The translations under genes and the position numbers were made by a program. A stretch of DNA of 43,708 bases from DAIDKA01 sp036521075 (lineage in GTDB: Bacteria; Pseudomonadota; Gammaproteobacteria; Steroidobacterales; Steroidobacteraceae): contig DATDIL010000032.1 of NCBI GenBank assembly GCA_036521075.1, forward strand, positions 1 through 43,708, read 5' to 3'. A model generated the notes under the pieces. The model made no database searches and had not been told where the DNA came from. It saw only the letters and a list, made by a program, of their open reading frames with translations. Position 1 is the first letter of the stretch. Each line of letters starts with the position of its first letter. Below are positions 31,133 through 38,944 of the stretch, piece after piece.

Positions 31133-32130
31133 ATGAAGCACTCACAAAGAATGAAGGAACTGGAGCGGCGTCGCCGGCGTGGTGCGCGATTGCTCGCGGC
31201 TGGAGAAAGCCAGGCCGCAGTCGCGCGACGGATCGGGGTGTCGCGGCAGACCGTGATGCGATGGGAACGGGCCCGACAAGACGGTGGCATGGAGGCGCTG
31301 CGCCGGGCCCCACGTGTAGGGCGTCCCGAGCGGCTCAGCACACAACAGCGCCAGGATCTGGTTCGGCTTCTCAAAGAAGGTGCGCTATCGGCCGGCTTTC
31401 CGACCGAGTTGTGGACTCTGCCGAGGATCGCGCAGCTGATCGACGCGAAATTTGCCGTGACCTTTGTGCCTTCATCGGTGTGGCGCCTGCTCGGACGGCT
31501 CGGTTGGAGTGTGCAGCGGCCGAGCGGCCAGGCGCGCGAACGCGACGAGCGGGCGGTACGGACGTGGAAGTCCAAAAGGTGGCCAGAACTAAAAAAATCG
31601 CTGCGCGACAAGGCCGAATAATCGTCTTCATCGACGAATCGGGTCTGTCCGAAAGACCTTGTCGCGCAAGAACTTGGGCTCCCAGAGGCGAGACGCCGGT
31701 CCTGCAGTACAGCTTCAGCTGGAAGCAACTCTCCGTGATCGCCGGCTTGAGCTATTGGCGCTTCTACTTCCGCTTGTTCAACGGCTCCATCAAGAGCCCC
31801 CAAATCGTCGAGTTCCTCAAGGCCCTGCAAGCGACGATCGGCAAGAAGTTGCTCATCATCTGGGATCGCCTGCAGGCTCACCGCTCCAAGCTCGTGCGGG
31901 CACATGTGGAGGCCCAGCACGGCCAGATCATGATCGATTACCTGCCCGCCTATGCACCGGACATGAACCCTGTCGAGGGTATCTGGGGATACCTCAAACA
32001 CCATGCCATGCCCAACTACTGTGCTCGTGACCTTGGGGACGTCGCACACCGAGCGCGAAGTAACCTGAGATCCATGCAGCGCAGGACAACGCTGGTACAA
32101 GCCTTTTGGAAACAGGTCGATTTGTTCTAA
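31133..32130 (+). CDS. IS630 transposase, two frames joined by -1 frameshift
   Basis: The first frame runs 31133-31621 (an ATG at 31112 is possible; 31133 has GAGG at a suitable distance). It encodes a helix-turn-helix (AAVARRIGVSRQTVMRWE) and a second winged helix (LWTLPRIAQLIDAKF, SSVWRLLGRLGW). The catalytic part lies one frame back and runs to the stop at 32128-32130. A -1 shift at A-AAA-AAA (31591-31597) joins them, giving KKIAARQGRIIVFIDESG. The DDE triad is complete: Asp in FIDESG, Asp in IIWDRLQAH and Glu in NPVEGIWGYLK, the last two being hallmark IS630 blocks. The fusion is about 332 residues, normal for the family. Programmed frameshifting is common in IS630 elements, so this is probably a working gene and not a broken one. 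Confidence 0.88.
31591..31597 (+). other. A7 slippery site for programmed -1 frameshift
   Basis: In the first frame the codons are CTA AAA AAA TCG, giving the classic A-AAA-AAA heptamer. The shift moves the ribosome into the frame that encodes the DDE domain. I did not identify a downstream pseudoknot. Confidence 0.7.
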
Positions 32131-32157
32131 AGTGTCACCCACTTACGCAAGACTCAA
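32129..32157 (-). repeat. IS630 right inverted repeat
   Basis: Reverse complement of the left end with two mismatches. Its outermost bases now supply the TGA stop of the adjacent minus-strand gene. Confidence 0.92.
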
Positions 32158-32795
32158 TAAGTGAGCAGCTTGAAAGCGTGATTCCAGTCGTTGCGCAGAA
32201 ACCCCGGGATGCACCAAAGCATGCACAGCGGCTCGATTGCCCGCGCTGCTTCGGCTTTTCCCATGTCAGCCGCTTCCCAGCCGAACTGGTCGAGAAGCCT
32301 AATCACGGTCTGTTTCGCATCGTCACTGTTTCCGCAAATGAACATCGTGGGCCTGCCGCCCTTGAACTTCGGATGAACCATGCATGCGCTGCCTACGGAA
32401 TTGAAGGCCTTCACGAAATTGGCGTCACGGAACTCGCGCTGTAGCTTCTCCATCAGCGATTCGTCGAGACTCGTGAAATACTTCAGCACGCCGTTTTTCG
32501 GCGGCTCATCGGCGATCGGATTGGTGGCATCGATGATGGTTTTCCCGGCCAGGTTCGCCGCGTTTGCGGCGGACAGAGCGGGGTGCGCAGCGGTGCCCTT
32601 GACCGCCAATGCGATTACTTCGCCGAACCTTGCCGCATCGGAAAAGGATCCGATTTGGACCGACGAATTCTCCTGCGTCCATTCAGCAAGCTTGCCAGCC
32701 GTTCGCGTACCCAGCATTACGCCGTGTCCGCTCGCCACGAAACCTACAGCGAGAGCTTTTGCCACATCACCGGAACCTAGAATTCCAACTTTCAT
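32154..32795 (-). CDS. F420-type NADP oxidoreductase (NpdG/Fno-like), 3' end altered by IS
   Basis: The protein has 213 residues. The N-terminus MKVGILGSGDVAKALAVGF is a Rossmann fold with GxGxxA, followed by VMLGTRTAGKL for NADP phosphate recognition, VIALAVKG, IIDATNPI, and VKAFNSVG as in coenzyme F420-dependent NADP reductases and their F420-independent relatives. AGGAG lies 7 nt upstream of the ATG. The IS630 copy inserted at the TA of the original TAG stop: joining the two flanks without the IS gives ACT TAG, whereas now the frame reads ACT TAT TGA, with the TGA taken from the IS end. The protein thus gained one Tyr and is otherwise intact. Confidence 0.85.
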   Translation of the reverse strand: MKVGILGSGDVAKALAVGFVASGHGVMLGTRTAGKLAEWTQENSSVQIGSFSDAARFGEVIALAVKGTAAHPALSAANAANLAGKTIIDATNPIADEPPKNGVLKYFTSLDESLMEKLQREFRDANFVKAFNSVGSACMVHPKFKGGRPTMFICGNSDDAKQTVIRLLDQFGWEAADMGKAEAARAIEPLCMLWCIPGFLRNDWNHAFKLLTY

Positions 32796-32826
32796 AAAGT
32801 ACTCCTGAGGCGGTCCATACTGCGAT

Positions 32827-32832
32827 TATACT
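32827..32832 (+). promoter_or_regulatory. -10-like box TATACT before the PLP enzyme gene
   Basis: TATACT ends 10 nt before the ATG at 32843, leaving a leader of only a few bases and no Shine-Dalgarno sequence. No matching -35 is seen. Confidence 0.3.
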
Positions 32833-32842
32833 TTCCATCACT

Positions 32843-34186
32843 ATGAGCAACCTACTGAATGACGCGGCGCGCCGGGCCAGCCGTTACCTGCAATCCCTGG
32901 ACGCTCGCTCCGTTGCGCCGACCGGGGAGGCGATCGCGGCACTGGCCGACTTTGAACAGCCCTTTCCTGAACAGGCATCATCGGCAGAGGTGGTGGTCGC
33001 AGAACTTGATCAAATCGGCTCGCCGGCGACCATGGCCTCGGCCGGCGGACGCTTCTTCGGATTCGTGATCGGTGGGTCACTGCCAGTGACCGTGGCGGCG
33101 AATTGGCTGGCGACGGCGTGGGACCAGAACGCTGGTCTCGTCGTCACCGCGCCGACCAACGCGGCACTCGAGAGCGTCGCATTGCGCTGGGTTAAGGATA
33201 TTTTCAACCTGCCCGCGCCAAGCGCGGGCGGGTTTGTCACCTGCGCTACGACTGCGAATTTTGCGGCGCTCGCCGCGGCGCGGCACGCCTTGCTGGCTCG
33301 AGCCGGCTGGGATGTTGAAGCGCAGGGGTTGTTTGGAGCACCCCCGCTCACGATAGTGGTCGGCGACGAAGTACACGCGAGCATGAGCAAAGCGCTCGCG
33401 CTGGTCGGCTTCGGGCGCCAACGAGTTGTGCCCGTGCCTGTCGATGCACAGGGACGGATGCGCATCGATGCACTTCCCGTCGTCGACGATCGCACGATTG
33501 TGTGCGCGCAGGCGGGCAATGTGAACACCGGAGCCTTCGACCCCATCCTGGAGATTTGCGAGCGCGCTCACGCGCACGGCGCCTGGGTGCACGTCGACGG
33601 CGCATTCGGAATGTGGGCCGCGGCCGCGCCCGCGCGGGCACATCTGGTCCGCGGTATCGAGCAGGCCGATTCATGGGCCACGGACGCGCACAAATGGCTC
33701 AATGTCCCCTACGACAGCGGCCTGGTATTCACCCGCGACGCTGGCGCGCTACGTGCGGCAATGTCCGTTGGCGGCGCCTATCTTGCGCAGGATGAAGACC
33801 GCGTCCCGTATCACTACACGCCGGACTTCTCCCGACGTGCGCGCGGCGTCGAAGTCTGGGCCGCATTGCGTCAGCTCGGCCGCACAGGACTGGCCGATCT
33901 GATCGAACGTACTTGCCGCCACGCGACACGATTTGCCAACGGCATGGCTGCTGCAGGTTACGCCGTGCTGAATGAGGTCGTGCTCAACCAGGTCTTGGTT
34001 TCTTTCGGGAATGCGGATCGCACCCGCGAGATGATCAGACGAATTCAGGACGAAGGCACCTGCTGGTGCGGCGGCACGGTCTGGCAGGGTCGGACCGCCA
34101 TGCGCATCAGTGTGTCCTCGTGGGCGACAACCGAGGAGGATGTTGAGCGCAGTCTGGCGGCGATTCTGCGCGTGGCTGCGTCCTGA
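32843..34186 (+). CDS. PLP-dependent group II decarboxylase family protein
   Basis: The protein has 447 residues. It belongs to the aromatic-L-amino-acid/glutamate decarboxylase group of fold-type I PLP enzymes: GRFFGFVIGGSLP at the active-site entrance, GGFVTCATTANFAALAAAR, the His that stacks on the cofactor ring in GDEVHASMSKAL, HVDGAFG with the PLP-binding Asp, and TDAHKWLNVPYD with the Schiff-base Lys 284. It is somewhat shorter than animal AADCs but typical for soil-bacterial members annotated as aspartate aminotransferase family. The substrate is probably an aromatic or acidic amino acid and cannot be fixed. It is a lone gene, divergent from the NADP oxidoreductase and ending 4 nt before a convergent gene. 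Confidence 0.88.
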   Translation: MSNLLNDAARRASRYLQSLDARSVAPTGEAIAALADFEQPFPEQASSAEVVVAELDQIGSPATMASAGGRFFGFVIGGSLPVTVAANWLATAWDQNAGLVVTAPTNAALESVALRWVKDIFNLPAPSAGGFVTCATTANFAALAAARHALLARAGWDVEAQGLFGAPPLTIVVGDEVHASMSKALALVGFGRQRVVPVPVDAQGRMRIDALPVVDDRTIVCAQAGNVNTGAFDPILEICERAHAHGAWVHVDGAFGMWAAAAPARAHLVRGIEQADSWATDAHKWLNVPYDSGLVFTRDAGALRAAMSVGGAYLAQDEDRVPYHYTPDFSRRARGVEVWAALRQLGRTGLADLIERTCRHATRFANGMAAAGYAVLNEVVLNQVLVSFGNADRTREMIRRIQDEGTCWCGGTVWQGRTAMRISVSSWATTEEDVERSLAAILRVAAS

Positions 34187-34190
34187 TGGC

Positions 34191-35735
34191 TCACTGGGCG
34201 TCGGCCGCCCAATCACCCAAACGCAGATCGTGAATCACGAGGTGGCGCGTGAAGTGGGCGATCGGTTCGTACGATTGCAGACGCACGCGCGCGTCCGTGA
34301 GCTGCGAGCCGTCCACGGGGTATATTGCCAGCTGATGTAAATCCTGGAACTTGATCTCAGCACCAAAGTGACTGATTGCATCCGGGTGGATGTGCAGGCT
34401 CAGGGGAGCGTAGTCGGGCTCACAATACGGCGTCTGCGGATTGCGCCTTCCATTCACGGGGTTTTCGAGTGCAACGGCAACGCAGGTAGGGGCGCGGCCG
34501 CTCTTCATACAGCCAAGCTCAATATCGTCGCCGTCCGCATCCACTGCGGTTCGGCACCAGCCAAAGGCGCGGAAGCGCCCGTCACCCTTCGCTGCCGCAA
34601 TCGTGTTGACAGCCGCGGCACGAAACAGCGTGAGAGAGTAGTCAATCTGCGCCTGCACCACCTGGACTCGGAGTGTCTGGTAGATCCTGTCGGGGATGGT
34701 GATGCGCTGATGCAACCTCGCTCCCCCTGCGTCGTCCGTTATAACGGGGAAGTCGTCACCGTAGCCGATGTTGGGCGTCGTCGGGCCCCGGTACAGAGTC
34801 GCTCCGTCGCGTCCGACCAGACGAATGAAGGCGCGGTCGCTGATCACGATCGCATTGGGAGCAACTCCAGTGACTCGAATGGGCAGTAGCACCGTGCCGG
34901 TCGATGTCGGCGCAGGCGCAGTTGCCGCCCTTCCCAGACCGGGCTCAAAGGTGACGGCTATCGATTGCGCGATCTGCGGGTCTGTGGACAGCAAACGCTG
35001 GACGGAAAATGCGGCCGCCCATGTCGAGAAGCTCAACAGGGGCGCGAGGAGCACGGCACCCCACAGGATGGCGCGTGCCCGCGCAGTGGCTCGGTGCCGG
35101 TACTGCAGCCGAATGATCATAATCGAAGCGCAAAGCGCCAGCGCGGACCAGAATGCGGGCGTCATCCATTGCATGCCGCTGGCGGCAAACGCCGGTGGCG
35201 CTCCGCCGCGCGCCAGGATTCCCACGGCGAGCCCGACCACCACCACGAACCAGATCACCAGCATCGTGGCGGCTGCCTGAACCAGGGTCTTGGTCAACGC
35301 TGCTATGGCAAATACCGGCAGATCGACAACCAGGGCGATGTCGGCGGTTCGCGTAAGTGCGGCGGCAATGGTGTCGCGCGGGGAGAATCCCGCCGCCGCG
35401 CCGTGAGCAAAGTCCGCGAGGAGCATCGGACCGTGAACGGTGATCAGGACGAACAGCAGCTTGGAGCACAAGAGGGCACCGCGTCGAACGGGCCGAATCA
35501 GCCAATCCTGCGACACGCCGACGAGCGCGTCCTGTTGCACTGTCACGGTGACCAGTACGGCGACTCCAAGCAGCACCAGGTATGCGAAGATCTGCGCGGC
35601 TACGACGAGACCCCGGGGCTCCTCGAAGGGTCCCAATGCGAACCAGAATGCCGCATTGGCAAACTGCAGTGCGGCCAGGATTGCGACCAGGGACCACAGT
35701 TGACCCCAGTCTTTGCGGAATATTCTCCAGATCAT
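34191..35735 (-). CDS. ABC-2-type membrane permease with C-terminal soluble domain
   Basis: The protein has 514 residues. The first ~250 residues carry six hydrophobic helices in ABC-2 permease fashion (starting MIWRIFRKDWGQLWSLVAIL; next VVAAQIFAYLVLLGVAVLV; then VLITVHGPMLLADFAHG). The remaining ~260 residues are soluble and beta-rich, probably periplasmic, with no family I recognise. The start overlaps the stop of the ATPase gene by 4 bases (ATGA), so the two form one transporter. This is the last gene of the operon led by an ECF sigma factor. Cargo unknown. Confidence 0.8.
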   Translation of the reverse strand: MIWRIFRKDWGQLWSLVAILAALQFANAAFWFALGPFEEPRGLVVAAQIFAYLVLLGVAVLVTVTVQQDALVGVSQDWLIRPVRRGALLCSKLLFVLITVHGPMLLADFAHGAAAGFSPRDTIAAALTRTADIALVVDLPVFAIAALTKTLVQAAATMLVIWFVVVVGLAVGILARGGAPPAFAASGMQWMTPAFWSALALCASIMIIRLQYRHRATARARAILWGAVLLAPLLSFSTWAAAFSVQRLLSTDPQIAQSIAVTFEPGLGRAATAPAPTSTGTVLLPIRVTGVAPNAIVISDRAFIRLVGRDGATLYRGPTTPNIGYGDDFPVITDDAGGARLHQRITIPDRIYQTLRVQVVQAQIDYSLTLFRAAAVNTIAAAKGDGRFRAFGWCRTAVDADGDDIELGCMKSGRAPTCVAVALENPVNGRRNPQTPYCEPDYAPLSLHIHPDAISHFGAEIKFQDLHQLAIYPVDGSQLTDARVRLQSYEPIAHFTRHLVIHDLRLGDWAADAQ

Positions 35736-36634
35736 TTCGGCACCCCTTCATCACGGACCGCCCGCGCAAGAGTCGTGTAGACACTACGCAATGCCAGGGG
35801 CTTGGCCTCGAGGTGTCGGACGGCGCCCAACAGTGCGGCAACGCGCGTGGCCAAATCGCCCTCGGAGTAGTGAACGTCCACGAAGCTCAAGAGGTTGCCC
35901 ACAGCCCGGATATCGAGCCATTCGCGCGGAACCATTGCGGGTACCGAAGCCGCGCCCGCCAACGTCACCTGCACCTCACGTACGCGGGCCTGCAGAGCCG
36001 CCTTTGATTCTTGAAAAAGCAGGGTGCCGCGATCCAGGAACGCGACATCAGTGGTTATCGCCTCGATCTCGGCAAGTTCATGCGAGGAAATGAGCACGGT
36101 CGTCTCCCCCGCCTGCAGCATGAGTGCTTCCATGAACTCATCCCGCACCAGCGGGTCAAGGCCGCTCAGGGGTTCGTCCAATACGAGAATTTTGGGTCGA
36201 TAGGGCAACGCGCACGCCAACGCCATCTTCATTCGCATGCCGTGGGAGAGGTCCTTGATTCGGCGCTCGGGCGGTAGCCGGAGCTTTGCGAGAAGATCAG
36301 CTTCCACAGCCCGGTCCCAAGTCGGGTAGAAGGCTCGCAGGTAGTGGATATATGCGGCGACGGTCATGCCTCCCGGCATGTGCTGGTTTTCGGAGACGTA
36401 GCCGATCTGCGCCAGTTCCTTGGCTGAGAGGGCGCGCGTATTGACACCGAGCACCGTGGCGTCACCTGCCGTCGGCCCGATGAGGTTCATGAGCATTTTG
36501 ATGGTCGTGGTCTTGCCGGCCCCATTGGCGCCAAAGAGGGCGAAGACACTGCCTTCGGGCACGCGCAGGCTCAATCCCTTCAGTGCCTCGAAGCGCCCGT
36601 ATTTCTTGGAGACATTGTCGAGTCGAACAATCAT
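35732..36634 (-). CDS. ABC transporter ATP-binding protein
   Basis: The protein has 300 residues. Walker A is FGANGAGKTTTIK (Gly 35 to Thr 42), the signature is LSHGM (129-133, Ser-His-Gly in place of LSGGQ, as in many ABC-2 export ATPases), Walker B is ILVLDEPLSGLDP (Asp 153, Glu 154), and the switch His lies in LISSHELAEIE. A C-terminal ~80-residue extension is usual for the drug/lipid ABC-2 group. The ATG follows the stop of the membrane protein gene immediately (TAGATG) and its own stop overlaps the permease start. Confidence 0.93.
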   Translation of the reverse strand: MIVRLDNVSKKYGRFEALKGLSLRVPEGSVFALFGANGAGKTTTIKMLMNLIGPTAGDATVLGVNTRALSAKELAQIGYVSENQHMPGGMTVAAYIHYLRAFYPTWDRAVEADLLAKLRLPPERRIKDLSHGMRMKMALACALPYRPKILVLDEPLSGLDPLVRDEFMEALMLQAGETTVLISSHELAEIEAITTDVAFLDRGTLLFQESKAALQARVREVQVTLAGAASVPAMVPREWLDIRAVGNLLSFVDVHYSEGDLATRVAALLGAVRHLEAKPLALRSVYTTLARAVRDEGVPK

Positions 36635-37231
36635 CTACGCCTCGGCGTCCACTGCGAGCGCCCGCTTGAGGGACCGATATTTGCCCAGCTCGGCGCGGAT
36701 TTGCCGGCCGTAAAGCAGGAGCACCAACGCGATCAACCCAACCATGACCAGGTCGACGAGGGGGGACATCTTCGGTGGTCTCCCGAGATGTGCCCGGATC
36801 GCCGTGCCTACGAGACCGAATACGGCTGCGATGACGCATGCGCAGAGACCCGCTCTAATGAGCAAAAGGCTTCTGTGTGCCCGACCGATCGCCAGATCGA
36901 TCATCTGCGCCAATGCGCTGGTGGCGCTTGCGGATCTGACCTCCAGCAGCGACGCCAAGGCGAACGAGATGATTGTGGACATGGCGATAATGCAGATGCC
37001 TCGGGTCACGAAATTCCATGCCCCGGAAAACGCACCGATCCCGATCGATGCCACACCGAGCAGGATGCCGATGAGGCACAGTGGCAACCCGATCACGAGA
37101 CCGGCCGTAATCCATCGTGATTGCCGCCGTAGTCGTGCCGCAAGCCGCGGCGCGATGGCGTTGACATTCGGATCGATCGCGCACCAGATGACTCCCAGTT
37201 CATCCCAATAGTCATCGGCGGTCTTTGTCAT
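36635..37231 (-). CDS. Four-helix membrane protein linked to ECF sigma factor
   Basis: The protein has 198 residues with four predicted membrane helices (around ITAGLVIGLPLCLIGILLG, GICIIAMSTIISFALASLL, AGLCACVIAAVFGLVGTA and LVDLVMVGLIALVLLLYG) and cytoplasmic ends; no family recognised. Its start overlaps the sigma factor stop (ATGA) and its stop touches the ATPase start. That position is where anti-sigma factors are usually encoded, but there is no zinc-finger (HxxxCxxC) motif, so an anti-sigma role is only inferred from position. Confidence 0.75.
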   Translation of the reverse strand: MTKTADDYWDELGVIWCAIDPNVNAIAPRLAARLRRQSRWITAGLVIGLPLCLIGILLGVASIGIGAFSGAWNFVTRGICIIAMSTIISFALASLLEVRSASATSALAQMIDLAIGRAHRSLLLIRAGLCACVIAAVFGLVGTAIRAHLGRPPKMSPLVDLVMVGLIALVLLLYGRQIRAELGKYRSLKRALAVDAEA

Positions 37232-37725
37232 GGCTTGTCTCCAATGAGTTCGCGCAGCAGGGCCTTCGCCCGGGTCATTCGGATGGCAACCGCGTTGGTC
37301 GAGATGCCGAGTACGTCCGCTATTTCCGCAGGCGCCAGTCCTTCCAAGGTAAGTAGAGCGCTTTGGCGATAGGCGAGCGGCAGGCTCCGCACGGCCGTGA
37401 GCAGCTTTGCCCGTCGATCGAGCGCGATCGCTTGGTCCTCCGGACCGGCACCGGGCGCCGGGATGCTCTCGTCGAGGTCTGCGCAGAGTGGAACCTTGAG
37501 CGCGCGCGCGACGTGCGTAACCGCTCGGTTCGTGGCGATTCGGGCCACAAAGGTTCGCAATGCGGCATCCCCACGATAGGCGGGCAGGGCACGCCAGATC
37601 GCAAAGTAAATATCCTGCACGAGTTCCTGCGCCAAGGGCGTTCTGGACTCATAACTTGATGCGATGCGCCGAAGCATCGCGTCGTGCTCACGCGCGATCT
37701 GCTCAAATGTCTCGAGCGCCGTCAT
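37228..37725 (-). CDS. ECF-family RNA polymerase sigma factor
   Basis: The protein has 165 residues from the ATG at 37725. An ATG at 37830 would add 35 residues lacking sigma features, so the shorter form, which has the usual ECF length, is preferred. Region 2 is AQELVQDIYFAIWRALPAYR with RTFVARIATNRAVTH; region 4 is LPLAYRQSALLTLEGL then APAEIADVLGISTNAVAIRM with the recognition helix. It is followed by a membrane protein and an ABC exporter in one overlapping operon, so it probably controls that operon in response to envelope stress or a peptide (inference). Confidence 0.9.
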   Translation of the reverse strand: MTALETFEQIAREHDAMLRRIASSYESRTPLAQELVQDIYFAIWRALPAYRGDAALRTFVARIATNRAVTHVARALKVPLCADLDESIPAPGAGPEDQAIALDRRAKLLTAVRSLPLAYRQSALLTLEGLAPAEIADVLGISTNAVAIRMTRAKALLRELIGDKP

Positions 37726-37841
37726 GCCGCTAAACTCAAGCCCTTGCGTCCGTTGCTCCTGCAATAGTCTCGGCGCAAGCCATTTGCTTTCAAAAAAGCG
37801 CAAGACCACTCGATTCACAACCGATCGCATTGCGTCAAAAC

Positions 37842-37868
37842 AAGACCGGCATCCTGCCGGCGCGTCTT
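37842..37868. repeat. Inverted repeat between sigma factor and DUF4386 genes
   Basis: CCGGCA-TCC-TGCCGG (37846-37860) nested in AAGAC...GTCTT (37842-37868) with a small asymmetric gap. It lies in the divergent gap and could be an operator or part of the sigma factor leader. Confidence 0.5.
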
Positions 37869-37897
37869 ACCGGTTCTTGATCATGATCAGTAACTTG

Positions 37898-37905
37898 CGT
37901 CTAAT
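37898..37905 (+). promoter_or_regulatory. Possible ECF-type -10 element
   Basis: CGTCTAAT, a common -10 form for ECF sigma factors, lies 29 nt before the ATG at 37935. The -35 cannot be defined without knowing the sigma group. If real, the ECF factor encoded divergently would control the DUF4386 gene. Confidence 0.25.
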
Positions 37906-37934
37906 GAGCTCAGCCGGCAAATAGGGACGCACGC

Positions 37935-38633
37935 ATGCTTGATGGTTGGAATGCACACGCAGCGGGCCGCCGCGCCGGGCTGGCTTATCTGGTCATTATT
38001 GTATTTCCCAGCGCTGCCTATTTGACATTGTCTTGGTTGCTGGCCGGTGATTTGCACATGGTGCTGGTCCGTCTGGCCACGAACCAGACTGTGTTTATGC
38101 TGGCACTCGTCGCGAATTTGATCGGTCTTACCGCGTGGGTCGTTCTCGGCATTCTTCTGTACAGGTTGATGAGCTTCGCCGGTCGGATCCCCGCGGTTCT
38201 CATGTTGGTCTTCATCGTGGCGGGCACGGCGATGAGCTTCATGGCCCTGTCGGCGCTGCTGCCGCTGCTCGGCGCCGCGGGTTCCGGCATCGATGTGGGC
38301 ACGCTGGCACCGATGGTGCAAAACTACAATCACCTCCTGCTCCTCGCGCAAGCATTCTCGGGGCTGTGGTTGTTCCCGCTTGGCTGGCTCATTCTGCGCT
38401 CGCGCATGGTGCCACGGCCCCTGGGCGCCTTTCTGATCATTGGTGGGGTTAGCTACTTGTTGAATTTCGCGACCGCGTTCGAGCCGGATCTCAGTCTCAT
38501 GATCGCCTACCGGATCGGCTATACGGCCACTGGCATCTTGGGGGTTTTCGTCGGCGAGATTGGCCTGTGCCTGTGGTTGCTGTTCAAAGGCGCCCGCGAA
38601 CCGGATCTCCTCCCGGTCACGGGCAGCAGATGA
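37935..38633 (+). CDS. DUF4386 membrane protein
   Basis: The protein has 232 residues and six predicted membrane helices. The start (AAGRRAGLAYLVIIVFPS) matches the ARxAGLLYLLIIVF opening of DUF4386 proteins; the later blocks LVANLIGLTAWVVLGILLYRL and ARIPAVLML-like GRIPAVLMLVFIVAG also fit. AGGGA lies 8 nt before the ATG. These proteins are often found next to ECF or TetR regulators; the function is unknown. It is divergent from the ECF sigma operon. Confidence 0.85.
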   Translation: MLDGWNAHAAGRRAGLAYLVIIVFPSAAYLTLSWLLAGDLHMVLVRLATNQTVFMLALVANLIGLTAWVVLGILLYRLMSFAGRIPAVLMLVFIVAGTAMSFMALSALLPLLGAAGSGIDVGTLAPMVQNYNHLLLLAQAFSGLWLFPLGWLILRSRMVPRPLGAFLIIGGVSYLLNFATAFEPDLSLMIAYRIGYTATGILGVFVGEIGLCLWLLFKGAREPDLLPVTGSR

Positions 38634-38944
38634 CGGACCGCGATGAAGTAAATTGGGGTCGCCTGATGATTGCGACTGGCAGCGCTGCTCGTGAGGCAAA
38701 TGGCACCGGTGGCGGCGTCCGTCGATACAGGCATGCTGTTTGATATCGAGATGATGTCGTTTCTGACGGAACTCAATTGTATCGATGATCGACCGCAGCT
38801 ATCCGGAAGAAGCGCCGTGTTACCGATTGTCGGCGCCGTTGCGACCGGGAGGTGACGCCACTACACTCATCTCCTGGCTGCATCGTCGCGCCCACGCTGC
38901 TGTAGTTTCGTGCCCTTTTGCTGGCTGAATGAGAACTTTTCTAA
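38634..38944. other. Intergenic region, no gene recognised
   Basis: 311 bp. A 37-codon frame (ATG 38630) overlaps the DUF4386 stop but has no recognisable feature. No hairpin with a T-run and no clear promoter was found. Confidence 0.5.

Larger units (their letters stand above)
31054..32157 (+). mobile_element. IS630-family insertion sequence, apparently complete
   Basis: A 1104-bp element bounded by 29-bp inverted repeats and flanked by TA on both sides (31052-31053 and 32158-32159), the target duplication of IS630/Tc1-mariner elements. It holds one transposase gene in two overlapping frames joined by an A7 slippery site. All three catalytic acidic residues are present. It inserted into the stop codon of the minus-strand gene at 32154. 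Confidence 0.93.

Noticed and set aside
38630..38743. 37-codon frame overlapping the DUF4386 stop
   Set aside because: No ribosome site, no motif, and composition typical of chance frames in GC-rich DNA.
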